NCBI GenBank assembly: GCA_949289295.1
Contig: CASENM010000024.1
Location: 53,703-117,702 of the forward strand
DNA from: an uncultured Bacteroides sp.
GTDB lineage: Bacteria > Bacteroidota > Bacteroidia > Bacteroidales > Bacteroidaceae
Direction: 5' to 3'
Length of the DNA stretch: 64,000 nt
In this document: in pieces, positions 37,391-46,367 of the stretch
How positions within the stretch are numbered: position 1 is the stretch's first letter
Layout of the letters: each line of letters opens with the position of its first letter
Notes under the pieces: generated by a model
Seen by the model: the letters and a program-made list of their open reading frames with translations, nothing else
Told to the model about the DNA's origin: nothing
Database searches by the model: none
Made by a program: the position numbers and the translations under genes

Positions 37391-38704
37391 CTACAAGAAA
37401 GGAGTGAACAGATGGGCAAACCAACCTACGAAACGCTTCCATACACCGCGATTCATGTAATCCTCACGGGTCATGATTGTACTGTTCTGCTTATCCGCCC
37501 TGAACACCTCCCCAAGCTCAGCTGTCAGCGGAAGGTCGAAAACAAACGCATTGATCTCATAGTCGCACCGGAGACTCCGGCTGTTCAAATTGGTGCTCCC
37601 TACCGTACAGAAACGGTCATCCACAATCATCACCTTCGAATGATGGAACCCTCCGTCAAACACATAAATATGGGCACCGGCCTTGCGGAGCTTGTTCGCA
37701 ATATAAAAACCTGCATCAGGAGTAAAAGGAATATCCGATTTGCCAGGTATCATGATTTCTACCCGAATCCCCCGTTTGGCGGCACGCTTGATAGCCTTGC
37801 GCACGCTACGGGTTGGTGTAAAATAAGGATTGATAATTTGCACTTTCCGTTCGGCCACATCCAATGCTGTAATATATGCTTTTCGCATGATGTCGGGCGA
37901 CACTTTCGGGACACGCTGCACGATGGCCACCTGATTGCCGAGATGCAACGGCAGAGTGTCCGGTCTTATTGCTTCTGAGGAATACGGAAAATATTGTTTT
38001 CCATCCACACTCCGGCCTGATTCTTTGTTCCAGACACTTAGAAATGCACTCTGAAGCTGTTCGGCAGCAGGCCCGTCGATACGGAGATGCATATCGCGCC
38101 ATGGTCCGATTCCAGGCAACCCGTTGATATAATAGTCGGCAATATTCATACCACCTGTATATCCGGTCTTACCGTCGATGACCACAATCTTCTGGTGGTC
38201 TCGACAAAAAATATGATTGACGTACGGAAAGCGAATGGGATCAAACTTGATTATTTCTATTCCTCTGTCATTCAACATTTTCAGATGCTCTTTCCGAAGC
38301 GGACGGCTATTTGACAAATTACCAAAATCATCGAACATGGCACGCACTTCCACGCCTTCCTTAGCTTTTTCAGCCAATAAAGTAAACAGTTCTTTAGCAA
38401 TGGAGTCATTCCGAAAATTAAAATACTCCAGATGAATACTCTTCTTCGCTTCCCGGATATCCTTAAACAAATGCATGAACTTGCTCCTGCCGCTTGTCAG
38501 CAGAGTCATCCTGTTATACCGGGTAACGGGAATGTCCCGGCTCTGCAGAAAACGGACAAACAGGGAATCGGACGGCAAGTACACGCCGGAAGAATCCGCA
38601 TGCGGCATCCACTCTTGAGCCGCCAGCGTCTGCCCCCGGAAGACTCCGGGCAAAAAAAGGACGAACAAAAAAAAGAATATATATAAATCAAGTTTAATCT
38701 TCAT
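37391..38704 (-). CDS. cls: Cardiolipin synthase / phospholipase D family protein
   Basis: A 437-residue protein with two complete HKD motifs: HQKIVVID around residue 170 and HSKVMIVD around 355, the pair that forms the active site in PLD-type phosphatidyltransferases. One N-terminal hydrophobic segment (residues 4-24) precedes the enzyme domain, where ordinary Cls has two membrane helices, so it may be anchored or exported. The frame is open further upstream, but MKIKLDLY starts a proper signal or anchor segment. Condensing two phosphatidylglycerols to cardiolipin is the family role; other PLD reactions are possible. Confidence 0.82.
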   Translation of the reverse strand: MKIKLDLYIFFFLFVLFLPGVFRGQTLAAQEWMPHADSSGVYLPSDSLFVRFLQSRDIPVTRYNRMTLLTSGRSKFMHLFKDIREAKKSIHLEYFNFRNDSIAKELFTLLAEKAKEGVEVRAMFDDFGNLSNSRPLRKEHLKMLNDRGIEIIKFDPIRFPYVNHIFCRDHQKIVVIDGKTGYTGGMNIADYYINGLPGIGPWRDMHLRIDGPAAEQLQSAFLSVWNKESGRSVDGKQYFPYSSEAIRPDTLPLHLGNQVAIVQRVPKVSPDIMRKAYITALDVAERKVQIINPYFTPTRSVRKAIKRAAKRGIRVEIMIPGKSDIPFTPDAGFYIANKLRKAGAHIYVFDGGFHHSKVMIVDDRFCTVGSTNLNSRSLRCDYEINAFVFDLPLTAELGEVFRADKQNSTIMTREDYMNRGVWKRFVGWFAHLFTPFL

Positions 38705-38879
38705 GTCTTCACGCTTTCCCAAATCAGGACAAAAGTATAGAATATTTCCCAAAAGACAATGCTTCCGGAAATATTGACCATAAAATGCCGCAATCGGAAC
38801 GGTGGGTACAGCCCGAATACACTTCAATCCTACAGAAGATTATGCCATGACCCATACCAGAACAAAAAACTTCTCATAC

Positions 38880-38916
38880 AATAGGGGAATAAACCCCTAT
38901 ACAGCATTCCCCTATT
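38880..38916. repeat. Inverted repeat upstream of the beta-propeller gene
   Basis: Perfect 11-bp arms AATAGGGGAAT and ATTCCCCTATT with a 15-base centre that itself contains CCCCTAT. Located 36-72 bases upstream of the start at 38952, in the position of an operator. Confidence 0.45.
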
Positions 38917-38951
38917 CAATTATTCTACAATCCTAACCTGAACTTGAAAAA

Positions 38952-40019
38952 ATGAGACTTTTCATCCCTTTCCTCTGCATCCTGTGCCTTACGGCCTGCA
39001 TGCAAGAAAAAAGCAAGAATGATTGCATTATAATTCCAGTAGAAACAAGACAAACCAACAGGCTGGACACACTACAAGGCGAAATGACACATTTTGAGAC
39101 AAGCGATTCCTCACTGCTATACGACATAATATCCATCGACATCTTGGACAATAACTACTATGTGCGCTCCAGAGGAAACATCCTGTCATTCGACTCATCA
39201 GGCAACTATCGGCACAATATCTCCAGATATGGACAAGGTCCTGATGAATACACCAACCTCTGCTCTTTCTTCATCAAAGAAGAAAAGCTCTATCTCTACG
39301 ATTTTAGCCAGAAACAATTGAAAATTTACAACAAACAAGAGAAACTCATAGAGTCAATGCCATTCAATCCTCACGGCACAAACCATGCGCCTTTCCTGGT
39401 ATACCCTCTAGGAAACAAATTGTTTATCTGCAAACTATCATACCAAGGGGAAGACATAAAGACCCCGACATTGGCCGTTTGTGATGAACATTTCAACTAT
39501 ATGAAAGCTATCAGAGGACGCTTCCTGAAAGAAGGCACCACTTTTCTTGACTTTATCTATCCATCAAAAAATGAAAATGACTTTTTATACTGGGAAGCGT
39601 TCAATGACACCATCTACCACTTACAGAACCTCACCCTACATCCTAAATACGTAATCGATTTCAATGGACACAGCATACCTCAATCATTCAAAAAAGGAAA
39701 AGACTTTTACGAAATGACCCAAGACTTAAACAAAGCTGAAAACAGACACAAATACGCTACAATGGTACGCTATGTCCATGAGGATATAGACAATGTGTAT
39801 TTCGTATATGCATACGACGAAGAAAACTTTCTGGCTGTCTACCGGAAAAACAACGGCACGGTAAAATGTTACGGCCTGGATGAAAAGATACAGGAGCACT
39901 ACAAAATGGCCAATTTCCTGAAGGTTACAGACCAGTACATTTATCTAATACTGGAACCACAAAAAAATATAGAAAACAATCAAACACTGTTTAAATTGCG
40001 GAAAGATGAAATCATATAA
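38952..40019 (+). CDS. 6-bladed beta-propeller lipoprotein (BF3164-like)
   Basis: A 355-residue lipoprotein with lipobox LTAC (Cys16). Repeated strands such as NILSFDSSGNYRHNISRYGQGPDEY and KLYLYDFSQKQLKIYNKQ are typical of the BF3164/6-bladed beta-propeller family that is numerous in Bacteroides. Function is unknown; members are outer-envelope lipoproteins. Its base composition looks more AT-rich than its neighbours. A small open frame overlaps its last codons. Confidence 0.75.
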   Translation: MRLFIPFLCILCLTACMQEKSKNDCIIIPVETRQTNRLDTLQGEMTHFETSDSSLLYDIISIDILDNNYYVRSRGNILSFDSSGNYRHNISRYGQGPDEYTNLCSFFIKEEKLYLYDFSQKQLKIYNKQEKLIESMPFNPHGTNHAPFLVYPLGNKLFICKLSYQGEDIKTPTLAVCDEHFNYMKAIRGRFLKEGTTFLDFIYPSKNENDFLYWEAFNDTIYHLQNLTLHPKYVIDFNGHSIPQSFKKGKDFYEMTQDLNKAENRHKYATMVRYVHEDIDNVYFVYAYDEENFLAVYRKNNGTVKCYGLDEKIQEHYKMANFLKVTDQYIYLILEPQKNIENNQTLFKLRKDEII

Positions 40020-40110
40020 AGTCATATCATTGACTCTCACGCTGTCATTAACGCCGTGTCGCACTCCCGTTCAAGAAAAAAATTCCTCAACAAATGAACA
40101 ATTCCATTGA
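40006..40110 (+). CDS. Possible small secreted peptide
   Basis: A 34-codon frame starting with ATG 14 bases before the end of the beta-propeller gene. It reads as a basic n-region (MKSYK), a hydrophobic stretch (VISLTLTLSLTPC) and a short polar tail. The overlap and signal-like shape suggest a coupled small exported peptide or the surviving head of a lost gene. No homologue recognised. Confidence 0.3.
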   Translation: MKSYKVISLTLTLSLTPCRTPVQEKNSSTNEQFH

Positions 40111-40202
40111 ACACGTATTAAGCAAAACCTCAGCCTAACAAGGACATTATCTGTTTCTCGGACACAGTGACAATAATGGAAAAACAGGGCATTCCCGGGA
40201 AA

Positions 40203-40260
40203 ACACCGAAACGTTTCAAGAAAAACGCCGAAACGTTTCAGGAAAAACGCTTCGGCATTC
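40203..40260. repeat. Palindromic intergenic repeat, copy 3, with 22-bp tandem units
   Basis: Two near-identical 22-base units (40203-40224 and 40225-40246, three differences, core CCGAAACGTTTCA) and the start of a third (ACGCTTCGGCATTC). Each core is itself palindromic. The words match copies at 9.6 and 25.0 kb. Related GTCCCGG and CTCGTTTTT words continue to about 40310. Confidence 0.65.
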
Positions 40261-40370
40261 TTTTTCTCCTCTGAAAACGGCTCGTTTTTCTTCTGGAAGC
40301 GTCCCGGAGAAAGAAGCCCTTGGAATACCATAAAGAAAGTGGCATCCATTATATGCTGACAAAGAGATAA

Positions 40371-40709
40371 CACACAAGGATATGGCAGATAAAACCAGAG
40401 AAAATCAGGCATTTATCGGACAAGCCGAACGAAGCCCAACAGTTATCCGTCCGTTTTTTCACATCCGGCCTGCCTCAGGACGCAAGCGGCGGAATCTCAA
40501 CGCCCCAGGTTTACCATTTTGTCAATCTGACACGACTCCTACAAAAAGGAATCTACAGGTTGCCAAAAGTCACATTCAGACGAAGCAGACCCACTACCAT
40601 CTCGCAATGGCGCGAACGGTTGATATGCACCGTGGGTTGCACGGAAAGAATATATCTCTACAAAATTACATTCTTTTCACCATCCGGCAACCTTTCCCCC
40701 GAAAAATAA
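40371..40709 (+). pseudogene. Start-less open frame, possible gene remnant
   Basis: A frame of 112 codons before TAA at 40707, with no ATG. Its conceptual product looks more protein-like than the overlapping frames, with lines such as TPQVYHFVNLTRLLQKGIYR and SQWRERLICTVGC. It may be the tail of a decayed gene. I recognise no family, and chance is not excluded. Confidence 0.25.
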
Positions 40710-40723
40710 CCCGGCAAATTTTA

Positions 40724-40731
40724 TAACTTTG
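40724..40731 (+). promoter_or_regulatory. -7 box for dnaG
   Basis: TAACTTTG, 51 bases upstream of the dnaG start; no convincing -33 element. Confidence 0.45.
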
Positions 40732-40782
40732 CATCCTGAAAAAAGAAACGGATGCGGAATCCGTCCGCAGACACTTTGAACG

Positions 40783-42888
40783 ATGATAGACCAAGCCACC
40801 ATAGACCGCATCATGGACGCCGCGCAGATTGTCGACGTGGTGTCCGAGTTCGTCACGCTCCGCAAGCGGGGAGTGAACTACATCGGGCTGTGTCCGTTCC
40901 ACAACGAAAAGACCCCCTCCTTCAGTGTCTCGCCGAGCAAGGGTGTATGCAAATGTTTCAGCTGTGGAAAAGGAGGCAACGTGGTGCATTTCATCATGGA
41001 ACACGAGCAGCTCTCGTATTACGAGGCCCTCAAATGGCTGGCAAGGAAATACAACATCGAAGTCAAGGAACGGGAGCTGACCGACGAGGAAAAGCAGGCA
41101 CAGAACCTGCGCGAAAGCCTGTTTGTGGTCAACCAGTTTGCCTGCAACTATTTCCAGGACATCCTTCACAACAGCCTCGACGGCCAACGCATCGGAATGA
41201 CCTATCTGCGAGGAAGAGGCTTCCGCGACGACATTATCCGGAAATTCCAGCTGGGGTATTGCACAGACTCGCGCGACGCGTTTGCACAAACCGCACTGAA
41301 GAAAGGTTTCAAGGAAGATTTTCTGGTCAAGACAGGGCTCTGCTACCGGAAAGACGACGGTACGCTCCACGACCGGTTTTGGGGACGTGTCATATTTCCC
41401 GTACATACGTTGTCGGGGAAAATCGTGGCTTTCGGAGGACGCGTACTGAATGCTGCCACCAAAAATGTCCAGATGAAATATGTCAACTCGCCGGAGTCTG
41501 AAATCTACCATAAGAGCAAAGAGCTGTATGGCATCTACTTTGCCAAACAGGCTATAGTCAGACAAGACCGTTGTTTCTTGGTAGAAGGCTATACAGATGT
41601 CATCTCCATGCATCAGAGCGGCATTGAAAATGTAGTGGCATCATCAGGAACTGCCCTTACCCCCGACCAAATCAGACTGATACACCGCTTCACCAACAAC
41701 ATCACCGTGCTTTATGACGGCGACGGAGCGGGTATCAAAGCAAGTATCAGAGGGATAGACATGCTGCTGGAAGAGGGTATGAATATAAAAGTATGTCTGC
41801 TTCCGGACGGTGATGACCCGGACAGCTTCGCGAGAAAACACAACGCTACGGAATACCAGGCTTACATCAATGACCATGAAGTAGATTTTATACGGTTTAA
41901 GACAAACCTGCTGTTGGAAGAAGCCGGGAAAGACCCTATCAAACGGGCCTCACTGATTTCAAGCATCGTAAAAAGCATTTCCGTCATACCGGAAGAAATC
42001 GTCCGTTCAGTATATATCCACGAATGCTCACAACTGCTCAACATGGATGAGAAGATTCTGGTGGAAGCGACATCCAGACTGATCGGACAAGCCAAAGAGA
42101 ATCAGTTCAAGGAGGAAGAACGCAGGAAACAACGCGAACAACGCAATGCTCTGTCAACGGGAAAAACCGTTTCCGCACATGACACGAATGTTCCGGAACC
42201 GACCGATACACTATCCGACACTGACATTTCCAAACTGCCGGAAAAGGAATCTGCCGGAACCATCGCTCAACCGTCTCCTACGCTCGAAGATGATTATTTC
42301 CCTTTCATACCGACAGAAGGCAATGAGCAGAAGCGCTTTTTCATTAAAGAAGAACTGCTTGTGCGAATGATTGTACGTTACGGAGAAAAAGTGATGTGTT
42401 ATATAGAGGATGAAAACGGAGAAGAAAAGCCATTGACTGTTACTGAATACATCATCAACAGCCTGAAAGAGGACGATCTTCACTTCCACGATGCCCTCCA
42501 TCGGAAAATCCTGAAAGAAGCTGAAGAACATTTGCATGACGCGAATTTCGTGGCTGAACGGCATTTCATCAGCCATCCGGATCCTGCGGTAAGCAAACTG
42601 GCAGCTGAATTGTCGAGCGACCGCTACCAACTAAGCAAATACCATTCAAGAGGTCAGAAAATAATCACAGACGAGGAGCGGCTCTATGAACTGATTCCCC
42701 GTCTGATAATTGACTTCAAACTGTCGATTGTGGAAGAAGAGATGAATCATACCCTGAAGATAATCAGCAAGCCCGAGATACTCAATGACCCCGAACAGTA
42801 CACAGTTCTCATGAAACGCTATAAAGACCTGCATGAAATACAGAGTATACTGTCAAAAAAAGCAGGCGACCGCATTCTGATCAACTGA
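40783..42888 (+). CDS. dnaG: DNA primase
   Basis: Makes RNA primers for replication. CHC2 zinc finger with C37, H40, C58 and C61. RNA polymerase core with the TOPRIM domain, seen as LVEGYTDVISMHQSG near 268 and TVLYDGDGAGIKAS near 308. A helicase-binding C-terminal region is helical. At 701 residues it exceeds the E. coli enzyme (581) because of a long charged linker around 450-510 and an extended C-terminal domain. Ends 8 bases from the convergent folE stop. Confidence 0.95.
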   Translation: MIDQATIDRIMDAAQIVDVVSEFVTLRKRGVNYIGLCPFHNEKTPSFSVSPSKGVCKCFSCGKGGNVVHFIMEHEQLSYYEALKWLARKYNIEVKERELTDEEKQAQNLRESLFVVNQFACNYFQDILHNSLDGQRIGMTYLRGRGFRDDIIRKFQLGYCTDSRDAFAQTALKKGFKEDFLVKTGLCYRKDDGTLHDRFWGRVIFPVHTLSGKIVAFGGRVLNAATKNVQMKYVNSPESEIYHKSKELYGIYFAKQAIVRQDRCFLVEGYTDVISMHQSGIENVVASSGTALTPDQIRLIHRFTNNITVLYDGDGAGIKASIRGIDMLLEEGMNIKVCLLPDGDDPDSFARKHNATEYQAYINDHEVDFIRFKTNLLLEEAGKDPIKRASLISSIVKSISVIPEEIVRSVYIHECSQLLNMDEKILVEATSRLIGQAKENQFKEEERRKQREQRNALSTGKTVSAHDTNVPEPTDTLSDTDISKLPEKESAGTIAQPSPTLEDDYFPFIPTEGNEQKRFFIKEELLVRMIVRYGEKVMCYIEDENGEEKPLTVTEYIINSLKEDDLHFHDALHRKILKEAEEHLHDANFVAERHFISHPDPAVSKLAAELSSDRYQLSKYHSRGQKIITDEERLYELIPRLIIDFKLSIVEEEMNHTLKIISKPEILNDPEQYTVLMKRYKDLHEIQSILSKKAGDRILIN

Positions 42889-42896
42889 CAACCACA

Positions 42897-43490
42897 TCAA
42901 TATTTGGCACGGATAAGGTTCATAAACTCTTCACGGGTCTTGGCTTGATTGAACGCACCTGTAAAATCGGAAGTTGTGGTAATTGAATTCTGTTTTTCCA
43001 CACCCCTCATCTGCATACACATGTGCTTCGCCTCCACCACCACCATTACGCCTAACGGATTCAGAGTCTGCTGAATACATTCTTTAATCTGCAAAGTCAT
43101 CCGCTCCTGCACTTGCAGCCTGTGAGAGAAGATATCCACCACGCGGGCTATCTTGCTCAGCCCGGTAATATATCCGTTAGGTATATATGCTACATGGGCC
43201 TTTCCATAAAAAGGCAACATGTGATGCTCACACATGGAAAAGAAATCAATATCCTTCACAATGACCATCTGGCTGTAAGGTTCTTTAAACTTAGCGGCAT
43301 TCAATATTTCTTTCGGATCCATCTCATACCCTCTGGTCAAAGTCAGCATGGCTTTAGCCACTCTCTCCGGGGTTTTCAACAACCCCTCACGAGCCGGGTC
43401 CTCACCCAATAAAGACAGAATCTCCTTATAATGAGCCTTCAGTTTTTCAATCTTGTCTTCAGGCCAGTTCATCAAGCTATTATCAATCAT
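42897..43490 (-). CDS. folE: GTP cyclohydrolase I
   Basis: First enzyme of tetrahydrofolate synthesis, turning GTP into dihydroneopterin triphosphate. Zinc ligands C87, H90 and C158 are in place (MCEHHMLPF and KHMCMQMRG). [20 protein letters not shown] is the family core. 197 residues. The ATG overlaps the TAA of the SPOR gene by one base (TAATG), so the two are translationally coupled. Confidence 0.95.
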   Translation of the reverse strand: MIDNSLMNWPEDKIEKLKAHYKEILSLLGEDPAREGLLKTPERVAKAMLTLTRGYEMDPKEILNAAKFKEPYSQMVIVKDIDFFSMCEHHMLPFYGKAHVAYIPNGYITGLSKIARVVDIFSHRLQVQERMTLQIKECIQQTLNPLGVMVVVEAKHMCMQMRGVEKQNSITTTSDFTGAFNQAKTREEFMNLIRAKY

Positions 43491-43951
43491 TATTCTATCG
43501 GTATATTTATTTGTTCACGTACAATGGACACTTCCTTGAATACGCCAGTCGCTTTCAGCCTGCGCATAGCTGAATGGGCTTCTTCGATGGTTTTATAGTC
43601 ACCCACACGACACAACCAGCGAGGTGGCTGAAAATAGGTGTACACCGGTGTATCGGGAAATTCTTCTTTCACTTTCATTTCTACACTGTGTGCCTCCGAA
43701 CGCGCCTGACGTGAATTGTTCCCTGCATACACTTGTACTCTGAATCCTCTCATCTTCAACACCTTTGCCTGTTCGGAAGCAGAGCGTACATAACGTTCGC
43801 CTATCATTTCCGCTATTCGGGCATCCTGACAGACAGTTACTGTCCCTTCTCCAGGACGACGGGTCTGCAGACTTTCTATAATGTTCTGTTGGGCATTCGC
43901 TGCTGGCAAGAAAAACACGAGAAAAGTCACAATAGATAAAAGATATTTCAT
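43490..43951 (-). CDS. SPOR-domain exported protein
   Basis: A 153-residue protein with a signal peptide ending PAANAQ (residue 21) and a C-terminal SPOR domain (about 75-145: [18 protein letters not shown] ... [14 protein letters not shown]). SPOR domains bind denuded septal peptidoglycan, so a role in the cell wall or division is inferred. Lies between tpiA and folE, with a hairpin separating it from tpiA. Confidence 0.85.
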   Translation of the reverse strand: MKYLLSIVTFLVFFLPAANAQQNIIESLQTRRPGEGTVTVCQDARIAEMIGERYVRSASEQAKVLKMRGFRVQVYAGNNSRQARSEAHSVEMKVKEEFPDTPVYTYFQPPRWLCRVGDYKTIEEAHSAMRRLKATGVFKEVSIVREQINIPIE

Positions 43952-43975
43952 CTCAACCGGGTTTAGTAAGTAAAA

Positions 43976-44026
43976 TACAAAAGGGCAGAGAGCTCGCCCT
44001 GAAAGGACACCCCTCTCTGCTCTTCT
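43976..44026 (-). terminator. Possible terminator after tpiA
   Basis: On the minus strand, GAGCAGAGAG pairs with CTCTCTGCCC (one mismatch) across a 20-base loop and runs into TTTT. It may end part of the tpiA transcript before the SPOR gene. Confidence 0.5.
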
Positions 44027-44054
44027 ATAAATGTAATCAAATTATTCTATTCAA

Positions 44055-44810
44055 TTATTTGAATGCATCAATAATGCCTTTAAAATCAGCAGCTTTCAAG
44101 GCAGCACCGCCAATCAAGCCACCGTCTACATCCGGTTTTGCAAACAGTTCCTTTGCATTCGAAGGTTTGCAGCTGCCACCATAGAGGATTGAAGTATTTT
44201 CAGCCACTTCATTTCCATATTTAGCGGCAACCAAAGAACGGATATGAGCATGGATTTCCTGAGCCTGTTCCGGAGTTGCAGTCTTGCCTGTACCGATAGC
44301 CCAAACCGGTTCATAGGCCAAAATAATCTTGCCGAAATCTTCTGCAGACAAAGAGAATACAGAAGCCAACTGAGCTTCAACCACCTCATTCTGTTTGTTC
44401 GCTTCACGTTCAGCCAAAACTTCACCGATACAGAAAATAGGTTTCAAGTTATTGGCCAAAGCCAATTTCACTTTTTCTGCCAGGATTTCTACTGTTTCAT
44501 GATAATAGGCACGGCGTTCTGAGTGACCCAGAATCACATACTGTGCACCTGTAGAAGCCACCATTTCAGCAGAAACTTCACCGGTGTATGCACCTGAAGC
44601 CTTATCTGCACAGTTTTCAGCACCTACACCGATAATAGAGCCGTCTACAATCGGAGTAACAGAAGCCAAATGAATGAACGGCGTACAAATGATTACATCG
44701 CAATTCGGTTTGTCAGCTGTCAACACTTCGTTAAGTTCTTTTGCCAAAGCAATTCCTTCTTGCAGGTTCTTGTTCATTTTCCAGTTTCCTGCTACAATGT
44801 TTTTTCTCAT
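44055..44810 (-). CDS. tpiA: Triose-phosphate isomerase
   Basis: Glycolytic enzyme interconverting dihydroxyacetone phosphate and glyceraldehyde 3-phosphate. Catalytic Lys in GNWKMN (K11), His in ILGHSERR (about 98) and Glu in [11 protein letters not shown] (about 170) are all present. 251 residues. Follows the DoxX-like gene by 55 bases on the same strand. This enzyme also handles trioses from the fructan locus further right. Confidence 0.96.
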   Translation of the reverse strand: MRKNIVAGNWKMNKNLQEGIALAKELNEVLTADKPNCDVIICTPFIHLASVTPIVDGSIIGVGAENCADKASGAYTGEVSAEMVASTGAQYVILGHSERRAYYHETVEILAEKVKLALANNLKPIFCIGEVLAEREANKQNEVVEAQLASVFSLSAEDFGKIILAYEPVWAIGTGKTATPEQAQEIHAHIRSLVAAKYGNEVAENTSILYGGSCKPSNAKELFAKPDVDGGLIGGAALKAADFKGIIDAFK

Positions 44811-44865
44811 TTTGTTTAAAAATTAAAGGGTTAATATTCTTTATTTCAAACTATTATTCTGAATT

Positions 44866-46218
44866 TCATCTATCCATTCCACCATTGGTCAGTTCCCCGT
44901 TCTCCGGTTCTGAATCAGTTCGCCTGCGTTTTTCCCTACGGTTACGCACACCTAACCATATCAAATCAACCGCAGTCAGAAACAGCAAAGGTCCCCAGAA
45001 CCATCCCAACACAACCAACAATTTGTGCACATAAGTCTTTTGATCTATATTTCCTAAGGGCAGACACTCAAGCGGAGCATTCAACAAGTATTCATCCGGC
45101 AAATCACTCCAGCTCCATTTCCGGACCACCACTCCTTTTTTCAAAAGCATAAGTCCGGGATTTGAACGAATCATCGTTTTAAGGACTATCTCATCAGCTA
45201 ATGCAAATGAATACTCAGCACCTGTATTTTCCTGCCATGCAGCAATCGCCTCATCAACCGATGCTGTCAGACAAAGAAAACGATAGCCATACTCTACACT
45301 ATAATCATAAATTTCATTAATCAAATCCATCGCACTGTCATCAGCCTTCTCCAGCCGAGGAGCAACCAAGAGAAAAGTATATGAACTGTCCGACAAAATG
45401 ACGTCTGTAATGTCAAGGCCATCTTCATACGACATGAGCGCAAAATCCTGAATGGGTGGCACATATCCTTCTTCTTTCAAGATTGTCCTTGAATCCACAA
45501 AATGCCAAAGAGAATCTTCCGGAATGCTCTCTAAAGTAAAATCCTGTTCAACTCCATTCTTCTCATAGACGAAAATGGTTTCATATACCGGAGGTTTTTC
45601 CCCTTTGGGAATTTCCATACCTTTACGAATATCTGCACCAATATGATAGGGACGGAAATCGAACAAAGGAAGATAACGGAAACTGAAAATAGAAAAGAAC
45701 AAAATAAAAATTATAGTATACAATGAAACCAACCAATCCACTTTCGGCGTAACAAGCTTAAAGACAAACCGACGCCACTTGAACAAACAAACAGCAGCAC
45801 CCAACAACAAAACGTTTTTCAGGAAAGTCTCCCAATTAGTCAATATTATCGCATCGCCGAAACACCCACAATCCGAAATCGGATTAGCCACAGCTAACCA
45901 TAAGGTTAAGGGGGTCATTACCAACATGAACAGCAATACGAGCACAGACGTGGCCCATCTCCGTATGCCGAACAACAAATAGCCTCCAACTGAGAATTCA
46001 AAAATGCCACAAATCCATGCGGCCAAATAGGGGAATGGGCCGTCCACCAGTCCGAGAAATCCCCATGCCACCAAATAGTCCTGCACCTTGTAGACAGTAC
46101 CCATCGGGTCATTGGCCTTGATAAATCCGGAAAACAGAAAAACACCTGCCAGAAAAAAACGGCAGACATTCGCCCAAACGACAATTGCTCTATGTAAATG
46201 TTTATCTGTCAAAACCAC
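44866..46218 (-). CDS. DoxX/MauE-like membrane protein, BT_3928 family
   Basis: A 450-residue inner-membrane protein. The N-terminal half has about five hydrophobic segments, with FLAGVFLFSGFIKANDPMGT near 20-40 and NPISDCGCFGDAI near 108-120, a cysteine pair seen in MauE/DoxX redox proteins. The second half is a soluble domain (about 180-400), possibly thioredoxin-related (RSNPGLMLLKKGVVVRKWS), ending with another hydrophobic stretch. The gene order with tpiA, SPOR and folE is, to my knowledge, conserved in Bacteroides. Function is unproven. Confidence 0.7.
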   Translation of the reverse strand: MVLTDKHLHRAIVVWANVCRFFLAGVFLFSGFIKANDPMGTVYKVQDYLVAWGFLGLVDGPFPYLAAWICGIFEFSVGGYLLFGIRRWATSVLVLLFMLVMTPLTLWLAVANPISDCGCFGDAIILTNWETFLKNVLLLGAAVCLFKWRRFVFKLVTPKVDWLVSLYTIIFILFFSIFSFRYLPLFDFRPYHIGADIRKGMEIPKGEKPPVYETIFVYEKNGVEQDFTLESIPEDSLWHFVDSRTILKEEGYVPPIQDFALMSYEDGLDITDVILSDSSYTFLLVAPRLEKADDSAMDLINEIYDYSVEYGYRFLCLTASVDEAIAAWQENTGAEYSFALADEIVLKTMIRSNPGLMLLKKGVVVRKWSWSDLPDEYLLNAPLECLPLGNIDQKTYVHKLLVVLGWFWGPLLFLTAVDLIWLGVRNRREKRRRTDSEPENGELTNGGMDR

Positions 46219-46237
46219 AATATATAAATCGGTGCTA

Positions 46238-46245
46238 CAAAGTTA
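46238..46245 (-). promoter_or_regulatory. -7 box for the DoxX-like/tpiA operon
   Basis: TAACTTTG on the minus strand, 20 bases before the start codon. A GTTG 20 bases further upstream (46269-46266) could be a weak -33 element. Confidence 0.5.
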
Positions 46246-46279
46246 AAGATTTTTCATTGAGCTTACAACAAAAAATATA

Positions 46280-46332
46280 TATAAAAAGAATCATCCTGAA
46301 TGGAGACTCACCTACTTCTTCATTCAGGATGA
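46280..46332 (-). terminator. Rho-independent terminator of the M23 gene
   Basis: A perfect 12-bp stem TCATCCTGAATG / CATTCAGGATGA with an 18-base loop, followed on the minus strand by TTCTTTTTAT. Confidence 0.8.
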
Positions 46333-46367
46333 CCGCAATTACTTTATCACATATAAATTCCAAATCG

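Larger units (their letters stand above)
40111..40782. other. 672-base stretch without a confident gene
   Basis: Holds the third copy of the palindromic repeat (40203-40260), a start-less open frame (40371-40709) and the dnaG promoter box. Two other open frames of about 113 codons here (minus 40071-40412, plus 40382-40726) look like chance frames. Confidence 0.6.

Noticed and set aside
40203-40260. Short tandem repeats considered as a CRISPR array
   Set aside because: Units of 22 bases abut without spacers, there are only about 2.5 of them, and no cas gene is near.
40071-40726. Open frames of about 113 codons on both strands in the gap before dnaG
   Set aside because: One runs through the palindromic repeat, both overlap other open frames, and neither product looks like a protein family.
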